A stretch of 31,073 nt of DNA, taken from contig JNEU01000964.1 in the NCBI GenBank assembly GCA_000697475.1, positions 1 to 31,073 on the forward strand, given 5' to 3'. The notes under the pieces were generated by a model. It searched no databases, was not told the origin of the DNA, and was given only the letters and a program-made list of their open reading frames with translations. Numbering within the stretch: position 1 is the stretch's first letter; each line of letters starts with the position of its first letter. This DNA comes from Lichtheimia corymbifera B2541. Lineage: Eukaryota > Mucoromycota > Mucoromycetes > Mucorales > Lichtheimiaceae. Shown in pieces: positions 1 to 11,144 of the stretch. A program made the translations under genes and the position numbers.

Positions 1-1457
1 CGATAGGTGAATCTGGTCTTGGTAAATCGACATTGGTAAACACCCTCTTCAACAGCCAGCTCTATCCTCCAAAGCAGAATGTTGAGCCATCGCACGAGAC
101 TCCTCAGACCGTTGAGATCCAATCGATTACTTCTGATATCGAAGAAAATGGCGTGAGATTGCAGCTTACTGTGGTCGATACTCCTGGCTTTGGTGATTTT
201 GTCAACAATGAGCAAAGGTAAAAAAAATAACATCCATAAGGTTGTTGTTTTGTTCCATTGTTAATCTCATTCATCCATCCATATTTGATTAGCTGGAAGC
301 CTATTTTGGATGATATTGAATCTCGCTTTGATGCTTATCTTGAACAAGAAAATCGTGTCAATCGTCGTCGCATGGTGGACAACCGTATTCATGCATGCAT
401 CTACTTCATTGCTCCTACTGGTCATGCGTAAGTGGAATGCGTCGTGGGGAGATGGGAAAAGTATAGATAGGATATCTAATCATGGGTTGATTTATTCTAG
501 TTTAAAGCCGCTTGATATCGAATTCATGCGTCGCCTTCATACCCGTGTCAACTTGATCCCCGTCATTGCCAAGGCTGATACCCTGACAGAGGAAGAGGTG
601 GCTTCGTTCAAGCAACGTATTCTTGCCGACATCAACTACCACAACATCCAGATCTACCAAGCACCTACATCTGAATATGATGATGAGGAGACCGTTGCTG
701 AAAACCGTGAAATCATGTCCAAGATTCCTTTCGCTGTTGTTGGTTCTGACAAGGAAGTCGAGGTTGATGGCAAGCAAGTTCGTGGTCGCAAGTATCCTTG
801 GGGTGTCATTGAAGTAGACAATGAAGAACACTGTGACTTTGTCAAGCTTCGCCAAATGTTGATCCGGTATGTCGTTTCTTCATCTCGTCTTTTCAATAGC
901 ATCGTACTCATATGAAATGCATAGAACACACATGGAAGAGCTCAAGGAGTTCACCAGCGACATTCTCTACGAGAACTACCGTACCGAAAAGTTGACAGCT
1001 ATGGGTATCCAACAAGACCCCTCTGTATTCAAGGAAGTCAAGTATGTAATATCATTGATGGATAAATGGCTAGTGGTCTCACATATTATTTCGATTTGTA
1101 TAGCCCTGTGCAAAAGATGGAGGAGGAGCGCACAGCTCACGAGCAAAAGTTGTCCAAGATGGAAGCCGAGATGAGAGCAGTATTCCAAGCCAAGGTGCAA
1201 GAAAAGGAGCAAAAGTTGAAGCACTCCGAAGAAGAGGCAAGTGTTGCAATGCAAAACGTGTGGGGATTGAATACAGTTATACTTATCCCTTTTTATTTCT
1301 CTCCATACGATAGCTTTATGCTCGTCACAAGCAAATGAAGGAAGCTCTCGAAAAGCAACGTCTCGAGTTGGAGGAGAAGAAACGCCGTCTCGAGTCTGGC
1401 CGACCCATCACCCCCGAGAAAGCTCCCAAGAAGCGAGGCTTCACCTTCAACAAGTAA
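1..1457 (+). CDS. CDC3: Septin, Cdc3/AspB type (5' end cut off)
   Basis: Septins are GTP-binding proteins that assemble into hetero-oligomeric filaments and rings at the fungal cortex and septum. Exons read 1-217, 293-427, 501-866, 925-1041, 1104-1236 and 1314-1457, giving 370 codons with the stop. The visible protein opens at the P-loop (GESGLGKS, bases 6-29), so only the N-terminal extension and first P-loop residues are missing. It then shows the G3 motif DTPGFGD, the G4 motif AKAD, the septin-unique segment [19 protein letters not shown], and a Glu/Lys-rich C-terminal coiled coil ending in KKRGFTFNK. The order and wording of these motifs match the Cdc3/Spn1/AspB group rather than the Cdc10, Cdc11 or Cdc12 groups. 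The fifth intron uses a GC donor. No AATAAA lies in the first 300 bases after the stop; one occurs at 1823-1828. Confidence 0.95.
1237..1313 (+). other. GC-AG intron in the septin gene
   Basis: Exon 5 ends in GAAGAG and the intron begins GCAAGT and ends in TAG. Only this boundary keeps the frame and gives the expected septin coiled-coil sequence SEEE|LYARH. The nearest GT a few bases downstream would break the frame. GCAAGT is otherwise a near-perfect donor, as is usual for GC-AG introns. Confidence 0.85.
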
Positions 1458-2392
1458 TGATTTATCGTCTTCTTAGCCACCGGTGTTATCGCTATGGCAA
1501 CAACAATTACACTAAACATATCTCTGGTTATCCTTATTCCTCACACACGTTAAACAATGCGTTATTACTATTCGTTCAATAGACAGTGCCGATTACAAAG
1601 TTTGGGCAACGATTCTTGTTGAGTTTCGAATGAATGCGGTGAAAGAGAGAAATAGGAGAGGGTCGTACATGCACAAAAGAAAAAGACATGGCATATCAAA
1701 AGGAGGCTGGGAGAGAATATTCATATGCGCCACATGTAAATCACATCGGTTCGATGTACCGGTGCGCACCATGAAATCATCCATTCGAGAATTGCTGGGG
1801 AGCATGTGGGGATGTGCCTAATAATAAAGATATCAGCGTTTGCTATTCCGTGCCAAAGGGAGGTTCAGGAACATCTCAGCTATGTAGTGGCGTATCCCTG
1901 CATTAAGGTGATCTATAGATAAACGCTACAATGCTTAGACTGATTATCAAGATACATGCACATTGTACGTTTTATTGTTTTAGGATTATTATCTAGATGC
2001 AAGAGCATGCGCGTTTTTGCATAAATTAGTGAAATATAGACATCTGTGCCATTCTGATCCTTTGAAGCAAGCCATCGTCATATATTTTGGATACGGGGTC
2101 TATGACATTGTCTTACCCCAACTTGGTACAAGGGGTAACTGGGATCGTACATAGCATAAACTGCATCATCCAAGTGATGAGATGGCATCTCTCACTTGGC
2201 CAAGTCTACTGCAAATGTGGGATAAACGCAGCAGCTGATGGTTGTAGTGTATATTTGATAGTGGGAAAGAGGTGTGCAGAATGCCACATGACGACAAGTC
2301 GGCCAGTGCATGATTCGAGGGCGCTATCCTATCGCATGCTAACTTGCATTGATTGTGAATTGAAGGTAGGAGAATAAAAGATGCTCGGCACA
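1458..2392. other. Intergenic region, no gene seen
   Basis: This stretch of about 0.9 kb between the septin stop and the promoter of the first transporter has only short, low-complexity open frames with no recognisable motif. It probably holds the septin 3' UTR (candidate poly(A) signal AATAAA at 1823-1828) and the upstream region of the transporter. I saw no tRNA or other RNA gene. Confidence 0.5.
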
Positions 2393-2398
2393 TATAAA
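2393..2398 (+). promoter_or_regulatory. TATA box of first MFS transporter gene
   Basis: TATAAA lies about 90 bases before the ATG at 2484. It is followed by a pyrimidine-rich leader, the same layout seen before the cysteine-rich membrane protein gene at 18199. Confidence 0.6.
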
Positions 2399-2483
2399 GT
2401 GAGCCTTTTTTATTACTTAAGGATCCTCATCACATCATCCTTCCTTTTTTTGTTTTTCTTCAATCGTCGTTCCTAGCAACAAA

Positions 2484-4418
2484 ATGGATGACAAACGACT
2501 ACCGTATAAGCAGCTCTTTCTTGTCAGCGCTGCACGTGCTGCTGTACGTTGTATTATTCTTTTCGATCCACTTTAATGGTACTTGTTACATACGCTGATC
2601 ATATTTTTATGCTCGGTGTAGGTCGTAATCAGCCATGTGTTATCTTTGCCTTTCATTATCCCGGTATTTTGAAAGACTTTCGCTATATGAAGGATAGTAT
2701 TAATATGCCTATTTGCACGATATAGTTTGTACGGGATCTACATTCTGGTGATGAGCAGGATATCAGCTTCTACGCTGGGGTCATCGCATCCTCTGGAGCT
2801 GTAGCTTCTTTTCTAAGTGGTAATATGATGCCATCTTATATCCTCCTAATAGTGCTCATCATGAGATCTCTACTTTAGCAATACCCATGGGCACGCTTTC
2901 CGATCATATTGGGCGACGGCCTATCATGCTACTTGGCATGTGCGTATCGACCATCAGTCTTATACTATTTGGCTTATCCAGATCCATCATTTGGGCCGTG
3001 ATGAGCCGAGTTCTATTGGGCTCTTTAGTAAGGAAGCTCTTAATCTGAAGGGAAGCGAGACACTCACGTCAAACTAAAGGATTCCTCCGTTACTGCGAGC
3101 AAAGTAATGACGTCTGAGCTGACCAATGGTTACTCCCAAGGAATGAGAGCCAGAGGTTTTGCTGTTTTACAAACGTCCTTCGCCACCGGTTTTATCATCG
3201 GTCCTTTTATTGGATGTATGTTGAGACGGTCTAAGTGACTAAAGCCACATCTCATGCTTTGATTTTATGTAGCGGCTTTATTGGACCCAGTGAGAAAATA
3301 CCCGGAGATATTCCAACAAGATGCCATTATCACTGTGTTCTTGGAAGCATATCCCTACTTTTTGCCGTGTTTTGCAGGCGCGTTCCTTAATGCCATCATG
3401 CTTACTATCTCGTTTTTCTCCATGGATGAGACGTGTGTCAAGCTCAAGATGGATCAAGAAAAGAGCAGCACAAAGCTTTTGCAGCAACCTCCTCGCTCGT
3501 ATTCCACTTTTGACTACATCAAACATCAACCTATCAACTTCAACCCTGCGGTGCATGGAAAGCAAAGCTTTAGTAGCATTTTCTCATTACGTGAATGCTT
3601 GATCCCAGCAGTTACCAACATGCTTGTGGTTTACGTATGTAGTATCTTTCAAATGGCCTACCATGCAGGTATGTTTTGTAACGCATGCGTGATGGAAGGT
3701 GTTAGCTCACCTACTTTACAGAGCTGGGACCGATATGGACGACCAATGAACGCAAATTTGGTGGCCTTGGTTTCACACCAAAGGAGTGTGCTATAGTAAT
3801 TGCAAGCCAAGGGATTAGTCAAATGTTCGTTATTATGTTCATCCTGACACCATTAACGAAGCGATTTGGAACGTTGCGTGTAACATGCATTGGTTCTTTT
3901 GGCCTGATTTTCGCAACTACTGCCGAGCTTGGTGTGCCATATCTATACAACTTGCCAGATTTGCATGGTCGTACACAAACTCTCTTTTGGGTTTTGCCGG
4001 CAGTAATCCTGTGCGTTATCATTTGGTCCACATCATTCAGCTTAACTCTTGTTAGTATTAAGATTCTGATCAATAACGCGGCCCCCCAGCATGCTTTAGG
4101 GAAGACAAATAGTATCGCTGAATGTCTAGGAAGTTTAACTCAGGCTGTGGGCCCTGCTCTTTGTGGGATGATTTGGTCAGGGTAAGTTGGTGACCAGCAC
4201 AAGCACCATTTGCTTTTCACTCACCATCATATGTTCAATACATCAGATCTTTAAAGCTGGCGTGGCCCTCAGTTGCTTGGCGTATTCCGATCAATTGGTT
4301 CATACCAATCATTGTAGGAGTGCTTACGTTTTATATGACGATGCGTCTCAATCCGGCGGATTATACCCTTGATAAGCACAAAGTAAATCGTAGGCACAAC
4401 GAGGAGCAACAAGCATAG
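2484..4418 (+). CDS. Major facilitator superfamily transporter, copy 1
   Basis: A predicted 12-TM secondary transporter of the DHA1/zinc-induced-facilitator-like type; the substrate is unknown. Exons are 2484-2543, 2622-2663, 2726-2819, 2879-3027, 3080-3215, 3273-3668, 3722-4181 and 4247-4418, giving 502 aa. The start is the first ATG after the TATA box and gives MDDKRLPYKQLF, typical of the N-terminus ahead of TM1. Family motif A, the loop between TM2 and TM3, reads GTLSDHIGRRP at about residues 70-80. A long hydrophilic central loop with Lys, Gln and Ser separates the two six-helix halves. The C-terminus is charged (KHKVNRRHNEEQQA). The gene is tandem with a paralog at 5319, with eight of its exon boundaries shared. 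No targeting signal is seen; plasma membrane or vacuole are both possible. Confidence 0.88.
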
Positions 4419-5318
4419 AATGGCTATTTGCTCTTATCGCAGTAATAGTAGTAGTAATAACCCCGGACTTTGCATCGTACATTATCTCGTATATATACGT
4501 AGTAGTCTACTTTCGGTTTTATCATTGTATGATCAGCCCAATGTTATAACGATAAACGCACTCACAGATACATGATGATCGCAATATCTGACGCTCTATT
4601 GGCTGAGTATGATAGATATAACACAGAACCTAGGATCCATCACCAAGGCAAACCAACATCACTCACAATGGGCAAGGTTTGCATGCTTTAGTGAAATGGT
4701 TGCGAACTCGACGACAGTGTTCCTGCATGAATAAGGAGTACAGCATCTCCATGGATAGACTATGTATCTATTTGTGGCACGCAGCTGCATGCTTGCGATG
4801 CTACTAGCAAGTTGGATATGCTCCCTTGCAATAGAGTCACAACCATGTACCACAGCACTGCCATCAGTACCCATAATTTATCTTGTGAACGGCACAGCTG
4901 ATCAGCTCTAGCACATGAGATAACACGTGCTCCACTACGCTCAGTGAAGACATATTCAAAACCATTAACAATGACAATGCACCTTTATTACAAAGAAATA
5001 AGTAAAGGCCTCCAGGATAGTGGCAAGCAAAGTATGCGTACCACCTTATGCAGTGTCTTATGGGATGTGGTGTATGCACAAGGAGGCGAAGCGCCCGGGT
5101 TCGTTTAAGGAAACGACAGCATGAAAAAAGAAAATTTTTCTCCTTCGGCCACTGATATACAGACATTAATGCTGCATCAGGTACAGCTCGACTGCAACTG
5201 TGATTAGGAGAAAAAAGGTTACTGCATTGCATAAATGAAGAGGACGGTTTTCTCGATTTGTATCTTTCTCCCCATCCCCATTGAAATTTAATCCGTGTTC
5301 TTTCTGGGAATCTGCGGA
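4419..5318. other. Intergenic spacer between the two MFS genes
   Basis: About 0.9 kb separates the tandem transporters. The open frames here, including a minus-strand one running across exon 1 of the second transporter, look like chance. It presumably carries the 3' end of the first gene and the promoter of the second. No clear TATA box was found near 5319. Confidence 0.5.
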
Positions 5319-7412
5319 ATGACTGGGCAACGACTTCCATATGGCCAAATAATTCTGTTAACCGGTTGCTGTCTAGCTGTAGGTCAGCCATCATGACACG
5401 AGCAATCACAATCTAACCTATGTTACCATTGTTATTGGTAGAATGCGATCAATTTTATATTCTTTACGCCATTCGTCATCGCGGTATATAGCAACGCTGT
5501 GACCCTTATAATATCACAGGCATCACATTGCGTCTACTCATATGCTGATTGAAAGGTCTTTCATTTAGTTCGTACGTGATTTAGAGGTTGAGAATGATGA
5601 TATTGCATATTATGCTGGCATAATTACGGCAACGGCATTTGCCCCATGCATATTCACAGGTACGCACGGCGAGGCAGATTTTTATACTACATGATGACAA
5701 GATCCAACAGCAGTATGATAGCATTTCCACTTGCCGCATTATCTGATAGGATAGGAAGACGACCAATCCTTTTCATGAGCATGGTTAGTTCCACCATCAG
5801 TGTTTGTCTCTTTGGTTTTTCCAAATCGGTTACATGGGCTGTATTATCACGTGCCCTACTAGGTACTTTGGTAAGCGGCCATTGCAATAGGGCTCTACTA
5901 ATACAAGTCTCACGCGAAATGCTCATCAATGTTGCTTGTCTGGTATAATAGTCGGTGGCTGGACTTATCAGCAGGAGCATTGTATCGGATATGACAGCGA
6001 CATACCCTGAAGCGCAACGAAGCCAGGCATTTTCCTTGCTCCAATTGACTTATCCATTGGGCTACATGCTTGGTCCACTTATCGGCTGTAAGTCTATGAC
6101 CCACATATCTACGACTTTGGCAACTTATTCTTTGTCTTCCTTATACTAGCAACATTTGCTGAGCCAGTGGAAAAGTACCCCGCTTATTTTGCACATGGCG
6201 CGCCCCTCACTGCCTTTTTCGAAACATATCCATATGCTCTACCATCCCTTATATGTGGCTCATTTACCACTTTGATGCTCATACTTGCAATATGCTTTGT
6301 GAAAGAAACACGATCGATACCTCCTGACGAACGTGACACGAAGGACAATGAACAGCTTCTTCGGCATACATCTCGGAGAGGGTATTCCACTTTCAACGAT
6401 AGCGATCGATTATCTGAGATGGCGTCAGCTGGAAACATGGCTACCCTTATCTCTACAAAGACGAAGATGTTATCCCTGAGAATGTTTTCTTTGGACAATT
6501 GTATGACCATGGCAGTGCTTTCTGTATGCGCTGTGTATACACAATTTACCTTTCAAACTGGGTTTTATCAAGGTATGTATAAACATTGGACCAAGAGGAA
6601 GTCGATGGAAAATACACAGGGTGCTAACCTTGGTTTATGATAGAGCTGCTTCAACTGTGGATGGGCAGCGATCGCACAAATGGTGGCCTTGGATTGAGTA
6701 CTAAGCAGACTGCGACAGCCTTGGCGAGCCAAGGGGTCTCCCAATTGGTTGCTATCATGGTCGTTTTGCCATTGATGGTAAAACGGTTTGGCACAGTATA
6801 TCTGTGTCGTGCAGTGTGCTTTGGATTCATGATTGTATACAGTATTCAACCTTTGGTGAGATACTTATATGATGTGCCTGATTTTCAAAGGCGTTTATAT
6901 ACTCATTTTTGGGAAGTACCAGCAGCCATCTTGTGTATTTTTACCTGGTGGATATTTGCAATGACAGGTATGACAGCCATCATAGTAATCTTAAATGATG
7001 TCGCACCGCGGTCGTCAATATGCAAAGTAAACAGTGTTGCTGATGGTATGGACACAATACATGATCAATGGGAAGGTGCTATAATTTGATATTGTTGCTA
7101 ATTTCCTCGACAGTCATATCCAATATAGTCAACACAATAGCCCCAGCAGCTTGTGGAGTTATATGGTCAGGGTAAGTCAATCATGATGCTCGATGGCTAT
7201 TTAAATTTTATTCACTGATATGATGCCGACCTCCAAATCCCAGATCACTAAAACTATCATGGATCCCGTTTCCTTTGCGTACTTCTATCACATGGCTTGT
7301 TCTAGGGCTTGTAGGGGCTACTACATTATATTCATCCGTGAAATTGTTACCTCCAAAGCTGGATGCAATGCCTAAAGCTAAAGCTAAAGCTGATCATAGT
7401 GATAATGTTTAA
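5319..7412 (+). CDS. Major facilitator superfamily transporter, copy 2
   Basis: Paralog of the transporter at 2484, predicted 509 aa, substrate unknown. Exons are 5319-5378, 5442-5483, 5569-5659, 5722-5870, 5952-6087, 6150-6572, 6644-7045, 7114-7171 and 7244-7412. The first two exons are too small to stand out as open frames. They were placed because they match the first gene exactly in length (20 and 14 codons), phase and partly in sequence (QRLPYGQ against KRLPYKQ). Motif A reads AALSDRIGRRP at about residues 69-79. Exons 4 and 5 are again 149 and 136 bases. The intron at 7046-7113 is absent from the first gene. The C-terminus carries a short AKAKAKA run encoded by an AAAGCT repeat. An AATAAA lies 29 bases after the stop. 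Confidence 0.88.
7046..7113 (+). other. Intron present only in MFS copy 2
   Basis: This 68-base intron (GTATGG...CAG) interrupts the transmembrane region after VNSVAD. The first gene reads straight through the matching residues. Removing the intron aligns the two proteins without a gap around the site (SIAECLGSL against SVADVISNI). Confidence 0.8.
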
Positions 7413-7440
7413 TTGCATGTGTAAGCTTCAATGCATATAA

Positions 7441-7446
7441 AATAAA
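7441..7446 (+). terminator. Poly(A) signal of MFS copy 2
   Basis: AATAAA begins 29 bases after the TAA stop of the second transporter. Confidence 0.5.
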
Positions 7447-8095
7447 CCTGATATAAGCCCACATTTAGGCCAACAAAAAAGCAGGAGCATGTGCACTCAT
7501 CTTCCTTGCTCACCATCCCAATCCCTGTGTCTTCGCGGGTAGTAAAAAACTCAAGCAATATAGCTATAATCATTTGCAGCGTTTATTCATAGGCAATATT
7601 TGTGGAATGTATGGGTAGTCGAATAAGCGAGACGTAGTGAGACAAGGTTGCAGGTGGTGGTGGTTGTCCCATACGCGCTGGTTGATAGGTTGCACCGATG
7701 AATGATGATTGACTTGAGTATTGTGAAGATCGCTTGTATTGCCGTTTGCTTTGGTGGCTGATATGGCATCATCCAAACTGAACATCACGTCAGACGCCCT
7801 CAATGAATGATCCGTAAAACTAATCATGATTCCTTCAATAGGCCTATCCGTTCTCTTTTGGCACCTTGATCGTAAATGGGCGAATCACAGTAGGAAGCCT
7901 CTGGAAATGACTCATGGATTGGTGGATGAAAAGGTAATGATGGTCCACGCATGGAATGGTTGTTGTGTGATTGGTAATGATGATGACCCCAGGAAGACAC
8001 ACCCATCGTAACCGGTTGCTCATCGCCGAGTACCGCCTACTAGCCCCTTCCCGAACGAAGCGTGGTACCAAAACACCGGATTTTAACAGTGACCC
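7447..8095. other. Gene-poor stretch, no intact gene seen
   Basis: Short overlapping open frames occur on both strands. Minus-strand frames rich in His, Ser, Gln and Asn (about 7570-8006) could be the decayed tail of the coding-like stretch at 8096-9039, but no splice model joins them convincingly. Confidence 0.35.
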
Positions 8096-9039
8096 CTACG
8101 TGATGAGTCCTTCACCAACCGACTTCCACACCACAATGAGCCGTGGATCCCGAATGTTGTCAATATAGGCACCCATCTTCCGTCTAAAGGCGAGGAAAGC
8201 ATATATTGTAGAATGATGGAGCCGTTCGTGCAGAGGATGCATATTCAAGTCCAAGCAGCACCGCGAGTCGCACCTACTTCCGCTAAGATAACATGGTCGC
8301 CTCCCTTGGTGAGTGCCGTACAATGGCATCCTTGACGTGCAGTGGTGATAGGAAGATATAGCCGAAATAGGGCCTGTTACTTTACTTCGTCCGTAAGTGT
8401 ACTTGAATCCAATCAATCCCAGAATGATCCCTTTACCTTGAAGTATCTCTCAATACCATTGATAATGCATATAACTTTCGATCCAGTCGATCCAGTATGT
8501 GCTGCTATCGTTTAAGCTCGTTAATCAGCACATCTTTTGTGGATACAAATCCTTAGCGTACCAGTGAACCATATGCCAGCATTCTTGCGTTGAAATCGAT
8601 GCCTCCTTGTTGCTGTCACAGGTGCCATTGTCCAATGTATCCAAGCTACAATATATGCAATGTAAGATAACACGGACATCATTCGGCTTTCATGTCTACA
8701 TACCCAAACTAGCAATGTGTTGGGATCTCTCCTTGATGACAACCGTGGAAAGAATACACACGGCACACGACGCCTCCCTTTGGATCTTGTATAAGCGATA
8801 GAACTACACGTAAACTTTAATATATCAACGTCCAACTTGAATAATAAAAGTAATGCAGTGATTGAACGTACTTGTTGTATTGCAATGGAAGCTTGGGTCA
8901 TGGGTAGATCGCACGCGTCCTTGTTGTTGAATGTCTGCAACTGAAAAGAGTCGCCATTGACCACCTGTTCACCCAGTTGAGGCTGCACAATGAAAGGAAC
9001 GGCAGCCGTTAACGCGTTGTAGTTTGTGAATGGAGACAC
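8096..9039 (-). pseudogene. Coding-like stretch of unknown family, apparently decayed
   Basis: On the minus strand a block from 9039 reads into a plausible intron (donor GTACGT near 8872, acceptor GTGTAG near 8806). It then joins in frame to a block starting FYRLYKIQREASCAVCILS. Further down, the blocks TCDSNKEASISTQECWHM, KDVLINELKR, LGLIGFKYTYGRSK and AFLAFRRKMGAYIDNI look like protein by composition. They sit in different frames and are separated by stops that I could not remove with introns. There is no clear start codon: the upstream in-frame codons are GAG, then TAA. I do not recognise the family. It may be a relic, or a real gene whose introns I failed to find. Confidence 0.25.
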
Positions 9040-9595
9040 CTCTTACTGCATTGTGAAGTGGGAGTGAAGAAGAAGAGGTTCTTTGTTGTTCCTCTCAAGT
9101 GTTCCCAATTTGTGCACAACACCCCACCCCGCTTGCTACAGTTACTGTTGTGGATATGCACCTCAACAATAGCCTATACACTTGAGTCAATAATAAAAAC
9201 CATTGAATACATCCCTTGTAATAAGCTATACATACATTATTTTACTGTGGCGGGATTGGCGTCTATCAAGTCCGTGCATATCAATGCAGATCGACACCTC
9301 CTGGATTTGTGCAACCAATCCATAAAGACTCCCCTACCAAATATACAAAATGACACCGCTTAAATTCATTGTCATAATGGATAGATTTTCATGATTGAAT
9401 GCTGTTTAAATACTTTCTGAAGGCAATGATCATCCATTTATGCAGCAACCTGGCAATGACGCGTATGTGTAACCACCATGTGCCATTTCACTCAGCTCTT
9501 CTGTCCGTTAATGCAGTCGATACCATCAATTAGGAGGAAGCAGCTCCTCGTGCTTACATCATAGGTAGAACATAAGAGCTACCTGTTTTTCAAAT
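9040..9595. other. Gene-poor stretch before the repeat array
   Basis: One + strand open frame covers 9058-9363. It has no recognisable motif and no start context. Nothing else was seen. Confidence 0.35.
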
Positions 9596-9597
9596 TT

Positions 9598-10610
9598 TCA
9601 TAATGAAGCGTAGAGGCTTTATGAGAGCGAAGTTGATCGGCTTGTCCGAGAGTGTCCTGTGGGGAAGTTTTAAGTTTGAGATTGGCGATCTCAAGGTAAT
9701 GGACCGTCTACACTGCTTACTATATTCGCGTCCGTTCATCGTGGGACACTCCTATTCAAAATTCTCAAGATGAAGCATGCAGTTTTTAAATGAATGAAGT
9801 TGATCAGCATGACTCAGTGAACCTTCTTACCAAGTTTCATGTTTGAAATGGGGAATCCCAAGGTAATGCATACTAATCGACCTTTCATGAATTTGGACGG
9901 GTGCGGACTTTCCATCGATCATAGTCGATCCCTCATTACACCTTCCCATTCCAAATCTTCAAATGAAGCGTGGGCTCTTTATGAGAACGAAATTGATTAG
10001 CATATACAAGACCATCTTGTGTGAAAGTTTCAAGTTTGAGAAGGGCAATCTCAAGGTTATGGGCCGTCCATCCTACATATATACCTGTCCGTTCATCGTC
10101 GGGCGCCCTGTTTTATTTCTCACAATGAAGCCTGCGACTTTAATATGAATGGAGTTGATCAGCATGTCGCAGCCCACGGCCTGACCAAGTTTCAGGATGG
10201 AGGCGGACAACGGCGGGGGGGTCCACTATACACCCTACTTGCGCTCCGTCCATCTAGCTACCATCTCTCCTATATTTGGGCCGCCCGATTCGTAAAACAT
10301 CATAATGAAACATGCGATTTTAGAATGAATGGAGTTGATCAGCATGACTCAGCGAACCTGCTTACCAAGTTTCAAATTCAAAATTGGGAATCCCAAGGTT
10401 ATGCATACTAAACGGCATTTCAATGAATCCGGGAGGGTCCGGAATTTTCGTCCATCATAGTAAACCCCACATTATACCCTCCCATTCAAAATTTTCAAAT
10501 GAAGTGTGGGTTCTTTATTAAGACAAAGTTGATCAACATGTCCTAGAGATTATTGTGTGCAAGTTTCAGGTTCGAGACAGGTAATCCCAATATCATGCAT
10601 TGATATCAGT
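9598..10610. repeat. Degenerate tandem repeat array, six units
   Basis: Six diverged units begin with ATGAA at 9603, 9770, 9963, 10125, 10305 and 10499, spaced 162-194 bases. Shared landmarks in order are ATGAAG(C/T)(G/A)TG, a T-rich step, GTTGATCAGCATG, AAGTTTCA(A/T)(G/A)TT, a short palindrome such as TTGGGAATCCCAA (10384-10396), AAGGT(A/T)ATG, and CGTCCATCAT with a TTCAAAATTTTCAA-like end. Units fall into two variants: A begins GTGGGCTCTTTATGAGA, and B has GCGATTTTA followed by a GATCAGCATGACTCAG core. The order is A B A B B A, so the A+B pair repeats at about 355-360 bases. The open frames crossing it are not conserved between units. No transposase or other protein is associated. Confidence 0.7.
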
Positions 10611-11098
10611 GTATATGGATCTGTCTGACTGCCTGGCAGATTTAATTTCCACCTCTTCCACTCCCACTTTATTTCCCTCTCCTTCCCATTCTCAACTGTT
10701 GATGCATTCAAGTACAAGTACCATCTGCGAACGATTGTCCTGCTTCAACCCATCATGTCAATCCTGCAGTCGCCTTCATCCGATCGCCTTCTACTGAATG
10801 GGAACTACATGGCGTGTATACCCCACTACAACACACGCGTTCCTTGACAGTCCACCTTCTCTTGCACATCCCTCTGCCACAACCAATCGTAACAGCGTTC
10901 ATTCCAGCAGTTGCTGTTAGCGATGTCTTTTCTCCATTGTCTCAAACAGCGTTTGCAACTTGGCCATGCTACTACAACACACACTCCTCTGCCACAACCA
11001 AACGTATAACCCCAATCGCTATTACGAAGGTCTTTACTTCAGTCTCGAATAGCATCCTGCCTTGCAGCATTTTTTTTACGTGAACAGCAAATAGCTGT
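10611..11098. other. C/T-rich stretch with internal duplication, no gene
   Basis: The + strand is C- and T-rich and gives low-complexity Ser/Thr/Pro frames without family motifs. The words CTCTGCCACAACCAA and GTCTTT...TCTC recur (near 10867 and 10986), pointing to an old imperfect duplication of about 120 bases. Confidence 0.4.
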
Positions 11099-11144
11099 TG
11101 TATTGAAGCAGCATTATTTACGTGCAGCAACTTGCTTCAATACA
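11099..11144. repeat. 12-base inverted repeat (hairpin)
   Basis: TGTATTGAAGCA at 11099-11110 is exactly complementary to TGCTTCAATACA at 11133-11144, with a 22-base loop. No poly-T follows, and no mobile element is evident. Confidence 0.65.

Noticed and set aside
310..915. 201-codon frame starting within septin exon 2
   Set aside because: It reads through an intron. The correct frame and junctions give a continuous septin sequence.
1745..1775. GGTTCGA box suggesting a tRNA B box; another near 10568
   Set aside because: No A box, acceptor stem or cloverleaf could be built around either site.
4864..5409. 181-codon minus-strand open frame
   Set aside because: It has no family motif and overlaps the first exon of the second transporter, which is supported by exact exon matching with its paralog.
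7570..8071. Several His/Ser/Asn-rich minus-strand frames as a separate small gene
   Set aside because: Three overlapping frames are about equally open, and none has a start, intron or motif that singles it out.
9963..10411. Open frames of 61 and 88 codons
   Set aside because: They span repeat units and are not conserved between units, so they are incidental.
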